19,109 nucleotides of DNA from CAXTTV01 sp964247295 (lineage in GTDB: Bacteria > Chloroflexota > Ktedonobacteria > Ktedonobacterales > Ktedonobacteraceae): the NCBI GenBank assembly GCA_964247295.1, contig CAXTTV010000087.1, forward strand, positions 1 through 19,109, read 5' to 3'. The translations under genes and the position numbers were made by a program. Shown here piece by piece: positions 7,245-14,821 of this stretch. The notes under the pieces were generated by a model. That model saw nothing but the letters and a program-made list of their open reading frames with translations, was not told the origin of the DNA and did not search any database. Position 1 is the first letter of the stretch. Each line of letters opens with the position of its first letter.

Positions 7245-7277
7245 GGTAGGTCGGGTCACGTGTGGACCCGATCTACC
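7245..7277. terminator. Strong hairpin between trmD and ftsK, no U-tract
   Basis: A 13-bp stem pairs 7245-7257 with 7265-7277 (one G-T pair) around a 7-nt loop. It sits between the converging trmD and ftsK stops, 69 bases past trmD and 104 bases past ftsK. Neither strand has a T-run after the stem, so it is not a textbook intrinsic terminator. It may cap 3' ends or block readthrough in both directions. Confidence 0.5.
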
Positions 7278-7380
7278 GGCGATGGCGAAGAGGGTGCATC
7301 ATGTTCCCTTCTTTTCCCAGCAGCGTCGCTTGCTTACGGGGTTGATTAGCCTCAAACCTTGCTTCACGAGGAACCAGACC

Positions 7381-10300
7381 CTAAAGGTCCAACTCCTCGA
7401 TATCATCGTCGTTGTCAGCGCCGCGCGAAGGCATATAGTTGGGTGGCAGGCGGCGACTCTCTGCCTTCTTTAAGGCATCCTGCCGCTGTTTTTCTTCAGC
7501 AACGATATCATCAACCTCATCCACCATTGTATGAGCGTTATTGAAGCCATGATAATCATCGCTATCATCTAGCACCTCGCGCGAGCGTCCACCCGGCTCC
7601 GCCCGACCGATAATACCCCGCTCCTCCAGTAGATCGATCAGGCGCGCGGCCCGCGAGTAACCGATTCTCAGCCGTCGCTGCAAAAGCGAGATGGAGGCGC
7701 GCTCATACTCGCGTACGACACGCTCCGCCTCTTCCAGAAGCTCATCTTCCAGCGCGAAATCGTCGCCACTTCCACCCTTGACCTCCCAACCCGGCTCCAC
7801 CGCACCTTGAAGCGCCTCAAGATCTGGCTCCTGACCATTATTCACCTCGGCAATTTTCTGGGCTGCCTCTTCACGCCAGAAAGTTACCAGCGTCTCCGCC
7901 TCGTCATCCGCCACGAACGCACCCTGAATGCGCTCCGGCTTGCCCACATCCGCCGGCAGATACAGCATATCGCCGCGACCAAGCAAACGCTCAGCTCCGC
8001 CCATATCAATGATGGTGCGGGAGTCGACCGCTGAGCTCACCATAAAGGAGATCCGCGTCGGGATATTGGCCTTGATCAGGCCAGTAATCACATCGACTGA
8101 GGGGCGTTGAGTCGCCACCACCAGATGAATGCCGGTCGCGCGCGCCAGTTGGGCCAGACGGCAGATCATGCTTTCGACCTCTTCCGGCGCGGCCATCATT
8201 AGATCGGCCAGCTCGTCAATAATAAGCACGATCGAGGGGAGATTGTTGAGTGAGAGATCGCCCTGCCCACTTCGTTCGCGCCTCAGCCGTCGGTATCCTT
8301 CCAGATTGCGCACACCCAATTGTGAGAAGAGGCGATAGCGGCGTTCCATCTCATTGATCGCGTTTTTAAGCACACCCACCACTTTATCCACCTCAGTTAC
8401 AACCGGAGAGAGCAGGTGAGGGATGCCATTGTACATCGACAGCTCAACCATCTTAGGATCAACCATCAGGAAGCGGACATCGTCTGGAGTCGCGTTTGTG
8501 AGAATGCTCGCGATAATTGCATTGACGCAAACAGATTTACCCGCGCCTGTGGCACCCGCGATCAGCAGGTGAGGCATCCGGGCCAGATCGCCGATCTTCA
8601 CAGCTCCCGCCACGTCCTGTCCAAGGGCGACCGCCAGCTTCGACTTTTTGCTAGCGGCCTGGAACTCTTTAGTCTCCAGAACCTCGCGCAGCGTCACCAG
8701 TCGACTGTTTTTGTTTGGAATCTCCACACCAACATAAGGGCGACCGGGGACCGGTGCCTCCATACGGATGCTTTTCGCCTCCATTACCAGGGCCAGATCA
8801 TTCTGAAGCGCCATAATCCGGCTGACGCGGGTTCGGGTCTCATAGATGATCTGACCTGAGGCATCGCGGGCCGGGACCTGCTTCCCGCTTTCATCTACCC
8901 GGAGGAGCGGCTTACCCGTTGGGCGGATGCCGAAGCGGATCACCGTTGGGCCAACACTGATATCTTCTGTTCGCACCTCAGCATCGACGCGGAAGCTCCG
9001 CAGTGTATCTTGAATAATTTTCGCCAGACCATCAGTATCATCACTGATAATCTGAGCTTTTATCTCCGCCGGCGAATTCAGCAGATCCAGATCCGGCAGG
9101 TGCTGCCAGGACGAGATGATGTTCGGGAGCAGAGCCGGTTGTACCGGAGCAGAAGAAACTGGCTTTGGAACCTGTTTCCCTCGGCTTCTAGCGCGCGATG
9201 GGGAGATCGGCCCCGACTCAAAAATCGGTTCGGGCTCAGGGGGCGTAAAGGGCTGCTCCTGCGTTTGGTATTGCTGAACCTGGTTGCGGATCGTGGACGA
9301 ACTGGGAGAGGCGATCGTGCCAGTGTTCCCACGGTTCTTATTCAGATTCGCCATGAGATTGATCGCGGTCGGCTCCGATTTTGTTTCTTCCTGAGCTGGA
9401 AGATTTTGTTGACGCGCTCCTCGGGTCATTGCTTTGAAATCATTGCGATCCATAGAAGGCGTATGACGATTGCCACGGGGGACCAGACCAACCTTGCTTT
9501 TATGAATATTAATATCGTTTAGTGGATCATCTTCGACCTCATCCTCGTACTCTTCGCCCTCTTGCAATTGAACCGTTCGGTCTTTGTAAAGATCGCCTTC
9601 ATCCTCTTCTTGATAGGGAGGATAGTCGATCTCTTCCTCTTGATATTGCTGCTGCCTATAGCCACCTGTTCGATTGGGATAGCGATACTCAACCGGTTCA
9701 GGCTCATCATCCGCATAGAGATCCTGCTCTTTGGCATTCGCAAAGGCATCGCCAAGATCCGCATGATCGACAAAAAGCGTGGCGTCAGGATCATTGAGCG
9801 CGTTATGGGTGATGGCCTCAGGGCTACTGGCGCTAATGTATCGGCTATAGCGAGGGCGTTGACCAGTCCCGGTATATTCCTCGGGCTCTTCCAGATCCTC
9901 ATCCTCGTAGACATCCTCCTCGGGCTCGAACGTGCTCTTCCGTCGCCTTTCATCGCCGCCCGCCAGAAAGTTCCAGAGAAAATGCCAGGCGATCCTAAAA
10001 TGCGCCAACGTTAACCGGAACGTCAGAATCGTCGCGATACAGAAAAGGCCGAAAAGCAGAATATGACCGACCGCAGCCGGCCAGCCCAGAAGAGGCGTGG
10101 CGAGTAAGCCGCCGACGATGCCTCCTGTCTTGCCACTAATCAAAAGCTGGCTCTCCGTCAGAATGATCAACCACATGGCTGTCATACCCAGGACAAAAGA
10201 CCAGCGAACATACTTTTGCTGTTTTACCGTCTCAACAAGCCGGGTAATTGAAAGCACAATAAGACCGATATCCAGAATATAAGCGCCCCAGCCCAGAAAA

Positions 10301-10791
10301 TTACTGAAAAAATCATGCAAGCCTGAAAAGACCGGAGATTTCTGTAATATCGTTAAGCTTAAAAAGATGATAAGTGCGAAAACTAATAAAAGCAGATTAT
10401 ATACCTGCTGCTGCCGACGTGGCTCCACATTCTGCCAGGCATCCCAAATGGTAACGAGAAAGTTACGACCACCCGCACTGGAGCGCGAGCCGGACTCTGG
10501 AGCCCGACTATCCGCTTTTCTACGGCTGCCCTGAGAGTATGCACCGCTTCCACGGGTATCACTTGCGCTTGCTCCCGATCCACCAGTTCGCTTCCTTCCA
10601 TTGCTGGTAGTGCTGGTAGAGCGTTTATTCGCGGACGCGCCCGAATGCTGCTCGACGCGTATCTGCTCAGAGCCGACGATGCCAGCAGCTCTACTGACTC
10701 GCGAAGCTCCTGGAGTTACACGTACCTCAGCCACCGGTTCTTCCCGCACACTCCTCTGCTTGCGCGCCCTGCTCTGATCTCCGCCCGCCAT
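7381..10791 (-). CDS. ftsK: FtsK/SpoIIIE DNA translocase
   Basis: A hexameric, septum-anchored ATPase that pumps chromosomal DNA during division or sporulation. The protein has 1136 residues. A basic Ser/Gly/Arg-rich cytoplasmic N-terminus (1-115) precedes four or five membrane helices (about 129-149, 167-185, 197-213, 224-262). A long acidic Glu/Asp/Tyr/Gln-rich linker (about 285-560) follows. The motor has an alpha subdomain (about 575-700), Walker A GATGAGKS (746-753), Walker B IVLIIDE (854-860) and TQRPSVDVITG (894-904). A gamma winged helix (about 1010-1075) would read polar DNA motifs. A charged tail ends in DIEELDL. The ATG at 10791 has AAGGAGGA 6 nt upstream. It is monocistronic with a promoter at 10832-10860. 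The linker is longer than in Bacillus SpoIIIE. Confidence 0.95.
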   Translation of the reverse strand: MAGGDQSRARKQRSVREEPVAEVRVTPGASRVSRAAGIVGSEQIRVEQHSGASANKRSTSTTSNGRKRTGGSGASASDTRGSGAYSQGSRRKADSRAPESGSRSSAGGRNFLVTIWDAWQNVEPRRQQQVYNLLLLVFALIIFLSLTILQKSPVFSGLHDFFSNFLGWGAYILDIGLIVLSITRLVETVKQQKYVRWSFVLGMTAMWLIILTESQLLISGKTGGIVGGLLATPLLGWPAAVGHILLFGLFCIATILTFRLTLAHFRIAWHFLWNFLAGGDERRRKSTFEPEEDVYEDEDLEEPEEYTGTGQRPRYSRYISASSPEAITHNALNDPDATLFVDHADLGDAFANAKEQDLYADDEPEPVEYRYPNRTGGYRQQQYQEEEIDYPPYQEEDEGDLYKDRTVQLQEGEEYEDEVEDDPLNDINIHKSKVGLVPRGNRHTPSMDRNDFKAMTRGARQQNLPAQEETKSEPTAINLMANLNKNRGNTGTIASPSSSTIRNQVQQYQTQEQPFTPPEPEPIFESGPISPSRARSRGKQVPKPVSSAPVQPALLPNIISSWQHLPDLDLLNSPAEIKAQIISDDTDGLAKIIQDTLRSFRVDAEVRTEDISVGPTVIRFGIRPTGKPLLRVDESGKQVPARDASGQIIYETRTRVSRIMALQNDLALVMEAKSIRMEAPVPGRPYVGVEIPNKNSRLVTLREVLETKEFQAASKKSKLAVALGQDVAGAVKIGDLARMPHLLIAGATGAGKSVCVNAIIASILTNATPDDVRFLMVDPKMVELSMYNGIPHLLSPVVTEVDKVVGVLKNAINEMERRYRLFSQLGVRNLEGYRRLRRERSGQGDLSLNNLPSIVLIIDELADLMMAAPEEVESMICRLAQLARATGIHLVVATQRPSVDVITGLIKANIPTRISFMVSSAVDSRTIIDMGGAERLLGRGDMLYLPADVGKPERIQGAFVADDEAETLVTFWREEAAQKIAEVNNGQEPDLEALQGAVEPGWEVKGGSGDDFALEDELLEEAERVVREYERASISLLQRRLRIGYSRAARLIDLLEERGIIGRAEPGGRSREVLDDSDDYHGFNNAHTMVDEVDDIVAEEKQRQDALKKAESRRLPPNYMPSRGADNDDDIEELDL

Positions 10792-11183
10792 GGCTTGTCC
10801 TCCTTAGTAAAAACGAGTCTGAGACACACGTATGATAGCGCAGTCACTATCTAGACGCAATAGGGGTAGGGGAAGTCATAAAAGGAGATTGCTCGCTTCC
10901 CCATTCGTGAGTCTCTTCTATAAGAATACGTTTGATCTATATATCTGGTGCTAAACGTGTGGGTAAAACAGGTTGTTTTCCAGATGAAACATTTCCATAA
11001 AAATCAATTTGTCAGCTTTTCTAACGTCTCCAGGCTATTATACCGCATTCTCTTGTGTAATTAGACGAATTGGGAGTAATGCTTTGCCGCCGTTGGAATA
11101 AACAAGGTGAGAAGGACTATCGAGTTTGATCGCTCTTTTTTTTCAGGTCTATTTAATCGTTAAACACATTTTTGAAATGTTTT
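10792..11183. other. AT-rich divergent intergenic stretch
   Basis: This is the non-coding half of the 608-bp gap between ftsK (minus) and the RTX gene (plus). Apart from the ftsK promoter at 10832-10860 I find no ORF with a ribosome binding site and no stable hairpin. A T8 run occurs at about 11137-11144. Composition becomes strongly A+T-rich from about 11110 onward, leading into the 11-bp repeat array. Confidence 0.5.
10832..10860 (-). promoter_or_regulatory. ftsK promoter
   Basis: Read on the minus strand, TTGCGT (10860-10855) and TATCAT (10837-10832) are separated by exactly 17 bp. Transcription would start near 10825, giving a leader of about 34 nt that contains the AAGGAGGA ribosome binding site. 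The fit to the sigma70 consensus and the short leader make it a good candidate. Confidence 0.5.
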
Positions 11184-11233
11184 TATTAAGATGTTGTTAA
11201 GAAAGTTTACAAGAGGTTTACAGAAAGTTTTAT
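11184..11233 (+). promoter_or_regulatory. Five-fold 11-bp operator array (Pho-box-like)
   Basis: Five hexamers start exactly every 11 bp: TATTAA 11184, TGTTAA 11195, TTTACA 11206, TTTACA 11217, TTTTAT 11228. A weaker sixth, TTCTTT, is at 11239. The 5-bp spacers are purine-biased, and GAAAG occurs twice. PhoB/PhoP-type (OmpR-family) regulators bind such direct repeats on one DNA face, and Bacillus PhoP boxes are TT(A/C/T)ACA-like with about 5-bp spacers. The array would end near -43 (or -32 with the sixth hexamer) of the candidate promoter at 11265-11270, where an activator usually sits. Seen directly; regulator identity is inferred. Confidence 0.5.
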
Positions 11234-11250
11234 GGTGTTTCTTTAATTTT

Positions 11251-11273
11251 GAAGCTATTCTTAGTATAGCTTC
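11251..11273 (+). promoter_or_regulatory. Inverted repeat over the candidate -10 of the RTX gene
   Basis: GAAGCTAT (11251-11258) and ATAGCTTC (11266-11273) form a perfect 8-bp inverted repeat with a 7-bp centre. The candidate -10 TATAGC occupies 11265-11270, inside the right arm. No good -35 exists 17 bp upstream (TTTAAT), as expected of an activator-dependent promoter. The repeat could be a repressor site or a hairpin at the transcript's 5' end. The leader to the ATG would be about 125 nt. Confidence 0.4.
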
Positions 11274-11399
11274 AACAACGATTGAAATAAGAACAAACTA
11301 GCCTCTTTATCGTTCAGAGATGTAGGCATGGTAAGGCTTTCTGAGCAGAGCAATGGATTAAAGAGGGTACACTGTTTTTTTGTAAAAGAAGGATAAGGT

Positions 11400-12335
11400 A
11401 TGATACGTACAATACTCCACAGCCGCATAACATATGTAGCTCTGTCAATCCTGTTGCTTAGCGTTGTCGCTATACAACTTGCATTTCAGGTGAATCCTGC
11501 TCAGCATGCGCGCGCCGCCTCTCTAGGTGTTACCATTAAAGGGAACAGCCCCGCCGATGGAGGAGAGCTTATTCTTGGCGCGAATAGACAAAGTAATCTC
11601 TTTGCGGGAGCGGGCAACGATTATCTTGTCGGTCGCTCTCAATCTGGGAGCGATGTTATGATAGCTGGAGCGGGCAATGATACCTTCAACTTGTGTAGTT
11701 CAGGTCCAGATACTGGTTTCATTGTAGCCCCTGCGAAACACACGACTGATAACAGTCACTATACCATCTATATGCGACTCAAGAAGGATTACGTGATTAA
11801 CTTTGCTCCGCACAAGGATCATGTGATTGGGTGCGACCATATGAGTGCCAATCTGGCCAACCAGGCCGCCTTTCCTTTCCTGGTAGAGGCTCCCTTCCCT
11901 GGTCATCCTGATATTGCAGCGACATTGAACAACTTGCCTCAGCAAGATGGGGTGCTCCAGGTGAACGGGAACGCCACCAGCCTGGCTCAAAAGCTGGACA
12001 CAGGAACCACCATCCCTGTGCAGGGCACGTTGCTAGCCGGATTGCCGGTGAACAATCCTCTCAGGAACTTTGTGTGGACCTGCCTTGCCTGTGCGTCGGT
12101 TATCACTGGCGCTCCCAATTACCCAACGCAACTCCAGCCTGGAATCCCAGAACTTCCTGACTATCCCGCGCCGCTTAATGCCACCGTCGAGAGTGATGTT
12201 GGAAAAGGCACAGAGAAGCTTTTGGGAGGCACTTCGACCGACGTATTCAGCCTGTTTCTGTTCCCCAACCAGGTTGACTTGCTCAATCAATTGCAGAACC
12301 CCAATCCAGGTACTGTACCGCTTGAAAAAATATAG
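11400..12335 (+). CDS. Exported protein with two RTX calcium-binding repeats
   Basis: This is a 311-residue secreted protein of unknown role. Residues 1-40 form a signal peptide: basic start, hydrophobic core about 12-30, and a likely cleavage after the ARA-A region near 39. Two RTX-type nonapeptides follow at 69-77 (AGAGNDYLV) and 89-97 (AGAGNDTFN); the motif binds calcium in a parallel beta roll. DYVINFAPHKDHVIGC (130-145) resembles the segment that closes RTX rolls. The C-terminal half (150-311) has no domain I recognise. It contains cysteines at 99, 145 and in FVWTCLACA, which could form disulphides outside the cell. The ATG has AAGGA 6 nt upstream. The 11-bp operator array and a perfect terminator flank this single-gene unit. 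No RTX transporter genes are present, so export is probably by Sec. Confidence 0.7.
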   Translation: MIRTILHSRITYVALSILLLSVVAIQLAFQVNPAQHARAASLGVTIKGNSPADGGELILGANRQSNLFAGAGNDYLVGRSQSGSDVMIAGAGNDTFNLCSSGPDTGFIVAPAKHTTDNSHYTIYMRLKKDYVINFAPHKDHVIGCDHMSANLANQAAFPFLVEAPFPGHPDIAATLNNLPQQDGVLQVNGNATSLAQKLDTGTTIPVQGTLLAGLPVNNPLRNFVWTCLACASVITGAPNYPTQLQPGIPELPDYPAPLNATVESDVGKGTEKLLGGTSTDVFSLFLFPNQVDLLNQLQNPNPGTVPLEKI

Positions 12336-12371
12336 CGTGTGAGTTGCCAGTCACAAGCTTAATCAACTTCT

Positions 12372-12417
12372 GAAACGGAAAGCCCTCCCTGCCATGCTAG
12401 GGAGGGCTTTCCGTTTC
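12372..12417. terminator. Perfect 19-bp bidirectional terminator
   Basis: 12372-12390 pairs perfectly with 12399-12417 around an 8-nt loop. The stem holds a GGGAGGG/CCCTCCC core flanked by A-rich and T-rich arms, so both strands end in a T-rich 3' arm (CTTTCCGTTTC). It lies midway between the converging RTX gene and the RNase J gene. Confidence 0.85.
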
Positions 12418-12465
12418 ACCAGGGAGGACAGAAAGAAGATATCTTCCCTGGTCTTTTTATGAAGT

Positions 12466-14127
12466 TTAGACCTCAACCACCACTGGCAAAATCATTGGTC
12501 GCCGATGTGTGCGTTCAAACAGGAAATCGCTGAGCGTGTGCTTGATTTTATCTTTCACAAATGCCCAGTCGGAGGCGTGGCCATTCAGTCCGGCCAATGA
12601 ACCCTCAACCTTTTCACGGGCATCGGTAAGCAATTCTTCGGCATCGCGCATATAGACAAAGCCGCGCGAAACGATATCTGGTGTTGCCAGAGGCTTGCCC
12701 GTTTCTTTATCGACCGTCAGGACAACCATCAAAATGCCATCTTGAGCCAGAACCTGGCGATCGCGTAGCACAATCTGCCCAACATCGCCGACGCCCAGGC
12801 CATCGACAAACACATTGCCGGCGGGTGTATGGGAAGCCATGCGGATACCATCGGGCGAGGCCTCAATCACATCGCCATCTTCCGCAACCACGATATTTTC
12901 CTCGGGAATACCAAGAGAATGTGCCAGCTTGGCATGGAGGACCAGCATCCGATACTCACCATGGACCGGCACAAAGTATTGTGGACGGATCAAGCTGAGC
13001 ATCAGCTTCAGCTCCTCTTGAGCGCCATGGCCCGAGACATGCACATTAGAGATCCCCTGGTAGAAAACCTCAGCTCCCTGGCGGAAAAGGTTATTAATCG
13101 TGCGATGCACTGTTTTCTCATTGCCAGGAACAGGGGTTGAGGAGAGGATTACCGTATCGCCTGATTGAATACGGATCAGCCGATGATCCTGATTGGCGAT
13201 GCGAGTCAGAGCGGACGTGGGTTCGCCCTGGCTGCCGGTACTGATGATCACCACCTGTTCGGGCTTAAACTTATTGATATCCTCCGCGCGGATCAGCATC
13301 CCCTTGGGGATATCGAGGTAGCCGAGCTCCATCGCCATCTGCACATTATTGAGCATGCTGCGACCAGCCAGGGCCACATGGCGCTCGTAGCGGACCGCCG
13401 TATCCACAACCTGCTGGACGCGTGAGATCAATGAGGCGAACGTCGCGATAATAATGCGGCCTGGCGCATTCGCGAAAATCTTATCGAACGAATCATTGAT
13501 AACACGCTCAGAAGGGGTATAGCCGGGACTCTCAATGCGTGTGCTATCGCCCATCATCAAAAGCACGCCCTCATTGCCGATGCGCGCCAGGGAGCCAAAG
13601 TCAGCGGGGCGGCCATCTACAGGCGTATAATCAAACTTATAATCGCCAGTGAAGACCACATTTCCCAGAGGTGTGTGCACCACAATCCCAACTGCATCGG
13701 GAATACTATGGTTTACCCGGAAAAACTCAATCAAGCTATTCCCAAGTTCCACCTGATCGCCGGGAGTCACCACATTCACCGAAGCCAGTTCCAGCAGGCG
13801 ATGCTCCTTCAGCTTCACATTGATTAGGCCCTGGGTCAGGCGGGTCGCGAAAACGGGGGGGAAATCTAACTTTGGGAGAATATAAGGAATAGCTCCGATA
13901 TGATCTTCATGACCATGGGTGATAAGCAGGCCTCGGATGCGCTGCTTCTTATCTTGCAGGTAGTTGACATCTGGAATTACCAGATCGACCCCAAACATCT
14001 CTTCATCGGGGAACATTACGCCGGCATCGACAAGGAAAATATCCTCGCCACACTCCAACACCATCATGTTCTTACCGACCTCTCCCAGACCTCCGAGCGG
14101 GATGAGCCGTAGCTTTTCTATTATCAA
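12466..14127 (-). CDS. rnj: Ribonuclease J
   Basis: RNase J is an endo- and 5'-3' exoribonuclease for mRNA decay and rRNA maturation. It belongs to the metallo-beta-lactamase/beta-CASP fold. From the chosen start the protein has 553 residues, about the family norm. PLGGLGEVGKNM begins near residue 10, and the zinc motif HGHEDH is at 71-76. Further metal ligands are H140 and D162 (TGDYKFD). The beta-CASP segments HVSGHGAQEE (363-372) and PVHGEYRM (387-394) also fit. I place the start at the TTG at 14127 because AGGAGG sits 11 nt upstream of it; an earlier in-frame GTG at 14154 lies upstream of that ribosome binding site and has only a distant AAGG. It is monocistronic and ends at the 19-bp terminator. 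Confidence 0.94.
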   Translation of the reverse strand: MIIEKLRLIPLGGLGEVGKNMMVLECGEDIFLVDAGVMFPDEEMFGVDLVIPDVNYLQDKKQRIRGLLITHGHEDHIGAIPYILPKLDFPPVFATRLTQGLINVKLKEHRLLELASVNVVTPGDQVELGNSLIEFFRVNHSIPDAVGIVVHTPLGNVVFTGDYKFDYTPVDGRPADFGSLARIGNEGVLLMMGDSTRIESPGYTPSERVINDSFDKIFANAPGRIIIATFASLISRVQQVVDTAVRYERHVALAGRSMLNNVQMAMELGYLDIPKGMLIRAEDINKFKPEQVVIISTGSQGEPTSALTRIANQDHRLIRIQSGDTVILSSTPVPGNEKTVHRTINNLFRQGAEVFYQGISNVHVSGHGAQEELKLMLSLIRPQYFVPVHGEYRMLVLHAKLAHSLGIPEENIVVAEDGDVIEASPDGIRMASHTPAGNVFVDGLGVGDVGQIVLRDRQVLAQDGILMVVLTVDKETGKPLATPDIVSRGFVYMRDAEELLTDAREKVEGSLAGLNGHASDWAFVKDKIKHTLSDFLFERTHRRPMILPVVVEV

Positions 14128-14154
14128 GGTATAAAAATCCTCCTGGCTACTCAC

Positions 14155-14646
14155 TATGTGCGTAACCTTCTTAAACTACAAAAATTGATTTTTAGCTTCG
14201 ATATATCTCTACTTCTGTCTCGGCTTACAGAAGTAAAAGCCAAAATAATATTCGCGCGCTGCGCGCTGTTAAGGAAAGCTCAGATCAAATAGATATCTGT
14301 ATTCGATGTTGGTCAAATTTTATCAAAGTGCATTTCGTCTTATACTATTGTACAATTAATTGAGATATAACGAGTGTACATTGCTCGTAGAGAGAGGGGC
14401 ATCTTCCAGCTCTGTTATGAAATGAAGATCGGGCCCTCAAAGGGTCTCGTAGAGCACCAATCGCGTAGGAGAGTCCCTTGCTTACGGAGTTGGTTGACCA
14501 CAAATCTCACCTTACTCCACAATAGAAAAGCAATCTTTATCCTTACTGTACATAACATATAAAAAATTTCATTGCACAGTCTAGCACACTCTTTCTAAAA
14601 AGACAAGGCGTAGTGCCGGGGGAGCAGGGCTATTTCATTCTCTTCT
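14155..14646. other. Non-coding stretch upstream of rnj
   Basis: This is AT-rich DNA between rnj and the downstream end of the M16 gene. It should hold the rnj promoter: a minus-strand TTGACC at 14316-14311 is a possible -35, but no matching -10 is convincing. A perfect palindrome ATTGTACAAT lies at 14347-14356. CTCGTAGAG occurs twice (14384-14392, 14446-14454). A segment at 14474-14514 resembles 7326-7366. The 62-codon plus-strand ORF at 14374-14562 has a GTG start, no ribosome binding site and no family resemblance, so I do not call it. Confidence 0.5.
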
Positions 14647-14649
14647 TAT

Positions 14650-14727
14650 GCCGCCTCCGGCGGCGAGAAAGAGGGGGGAGATGAGTGGGGTGTCCCCGCA
14701 CCCCGCGCCAGGGGTGCAAACTCCTGG
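14650..14727. repeat. GC-rich cluster of alternative hairpins
   Basis: Several short perfect stems overlap here: GCCGCC/GGCGGC (14650-14664); GGGGTG 14687-14692 with CACCCC 14699-14704; GCACCCC 14698-14704 with GGGGTGC 14711-14717; and CCAGG 14708-14712 with CCTGG 14723-14727. The last three compete for the same bases, so only some can form at once. It lies in the 3' region of the minus-strand M16 gene and is non-coding in all frames as far as I can judge. It may be a copy of a dispersed intergenic repeat, which one window cannot show. Confidence 0.4.
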
Positions 14728-14752
14728 ACTCCCTTTCTTCTTAGAATAAAAT

Positions 14753-14812
14753 GGCCCTGTCGGGGGAGCGAGCAGGGGATATATCTTTGATAGGTTCCCC
14801 CGCGCACCGGCC
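14753..14812 (-). terminator. Candidate terminator of the M16 gene
   Basis: On the minus strand, just past the M16 stop, CGGGGGA (complement of 14796-14802) pairs with TCCCCCG (complement of 14761-14767). An outer GGCC/GGCC pair (14809-14812, 14753-14756) lengthens the stem. It is followed by ATTTTATTCT. The loop is long (28 nt), which weakens the call. Confidence 0.4.
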
Positions 14813-14821
14813 TTTTTTCTT

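Noticed and set aside
8416..9522. Long plus-strand ORFs opposite ftsK (8416-8859, 9010-9522, 9562-10014)
   Set aside because: They lie entirely antisense to a firmly identified gene, have no ribosome binding sites and translate to Arg/Ile-rich sequence without domains; they are shadows of low stop density.
11184..11233. Reading the 11-bp repeat array as a CRISPR or minisatellite
   Set aside because: Units are degenerate, there are only five and spacers are 5 bp; this suits a transcription factor site, not an array of spacers.
14182..14194. 13-bp match TAAAAATCAATTT between 10998-11010 (plus) and 14194-14182 (minus)
   Set aside because: Very A+T-rich and nearly self-complementary, so a chance match in AT-rich intergenic DNA is likely.
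14347..14356. Palindrome ATTGTACAAT as an operator for rnj
   Set aside because: A single 10-bp palindrome about 220 bp upstream of the gene with no supporting promoter; too weak to call.
14374..14562. 62-codon plus-strand ORF in the rnj upstream region
   Set aside because: GTG start without a ribosome binding site, no family resemblance, and it overlaps the degenerate segment shared with 7326-7366.
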